DNA from: Solea solea
Taxonomy: Eukaryota; Chordata; Actinopteri; Pleuronectiformes; Soleidae
DNA length: 64,000 nt
Assembly: GCF_958295425.1 (NCBI RefSeq)
Contig: NC_081153.1
Location: 12,677,001-12,741,000, forward strand
Direction of reading: 5' to 3'
How positions within the stretch are numbered: position 1 is the stretch's first letter; each line of letters opens with the position of its first letter. The notes beneath the pieces were generated by a model that worked only from the letters and a program-made list of their open reading frames with translations, searched no databases and was not told the DNA's origin. Below, piece by piece: positions 63,830-64,000 of this stretch. A program made the translations under genes and the position numbers.

Positions 63830-64000
63830 ATGTAAGCGTTGCCTTTTGATAATACCAGCACAGAAGCAAGAATGGGGCTAAAATGACTCAAGAGGGAAGA
63901 AGGAGATAATGTATGGATAATGAAAACATAAAAGACTGCGGTCTATCAAACAGAATGTCTGCGGATTACCATGGAAACTCACTTTGCACCAGGTTAAGAT

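Larger units (their letters stand above)
57952..64000. other. Region upstream of the first visible acyl-CoA dehydrogenase exon
   Basis: I looked on the minus strand for an exon coding a transit peptide and the first ACAD helix, ending in phase 0 before ATCATCGAC, and found no convincing one. Apart from three mobile-element remnants and a TCTA run, the stretch looks noncoding and is probably intron. Confidence 0.5.

Noticed and set aside
63983..64000. Possible last part of an upstream acyl-CoA dehydrogenase exon before a GTGAGT donor
   Set aside because: In the required phase it would read ILTWCK, which does not fit the N-terminal helix of the family, and too few bases are visible.

Overview
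The window looks like teleost fish nuclear DNA. It has vertebrate intron-exon genes with GT-AG splice sites, a BET1 v-SNARE gene close to its mammalian form, an acyl-CoA dehydrogenase gene, tRNA-headed SINEs, L2-type LINE 3' tails, short hAT-like inverted-repeat elements and many CA/GT microsatellites. Species cannot be fixed from the sequence alone.

Layout. About 1-45,600 holds no intact gene that I can recognise. It contains microsatellites, MITE-like palindromes, SINE and LINE fragments, a (GCT)19 tract (12719-12775), a degenerate TTAGGT-rich telomere-like array (22899-23476) and a 1.8 kb, 21-bp-unit minisatellite with a higher-order repeat of 714 bp (28438-30272). It also has a decayed LINE reverse transcriptase (30505-31138) and a processed pseudogene of the V-ATPase subunit H gene atp6v1h on the minus strand (43680-44380).

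The gene-bearing part begins near 45,600. A complete four-exon bet1 gene runs on the plus strand (coding 45685-46820, 112 residues). It converges tail to tail with a minus-strand mitochondrial-type acyl-CoA dehydrogenase gene, of which eight coding exons and the stop codon are visible (47951-57951, 367 residues). Its N-terminal exon or exons, with the expected transit peptide, were not found and may lie beyond the right edge. The two 3' ends are probably within about 100 bp of each other. The genes have unrelated jobs: ER-Golgi vesicle fusion and acyl-CoA oxidation.

From 57,952 to 64,000 I see only noncoding DNA with three mobile-element remnants. Two copies of one hAT-like MITE in opposite orientation flank the first visible acyl-CoA dehydrogenase exon. 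I found no operon, CRISPR array, rRNA or functional tRNA gene, and nothing that amounts to a new biological system. The most unusual items are the higher-order minisatellite, the telomere-like array, the pseudogene carrying an inverted micro-duplication, and the inverted MITE pair around an exon.
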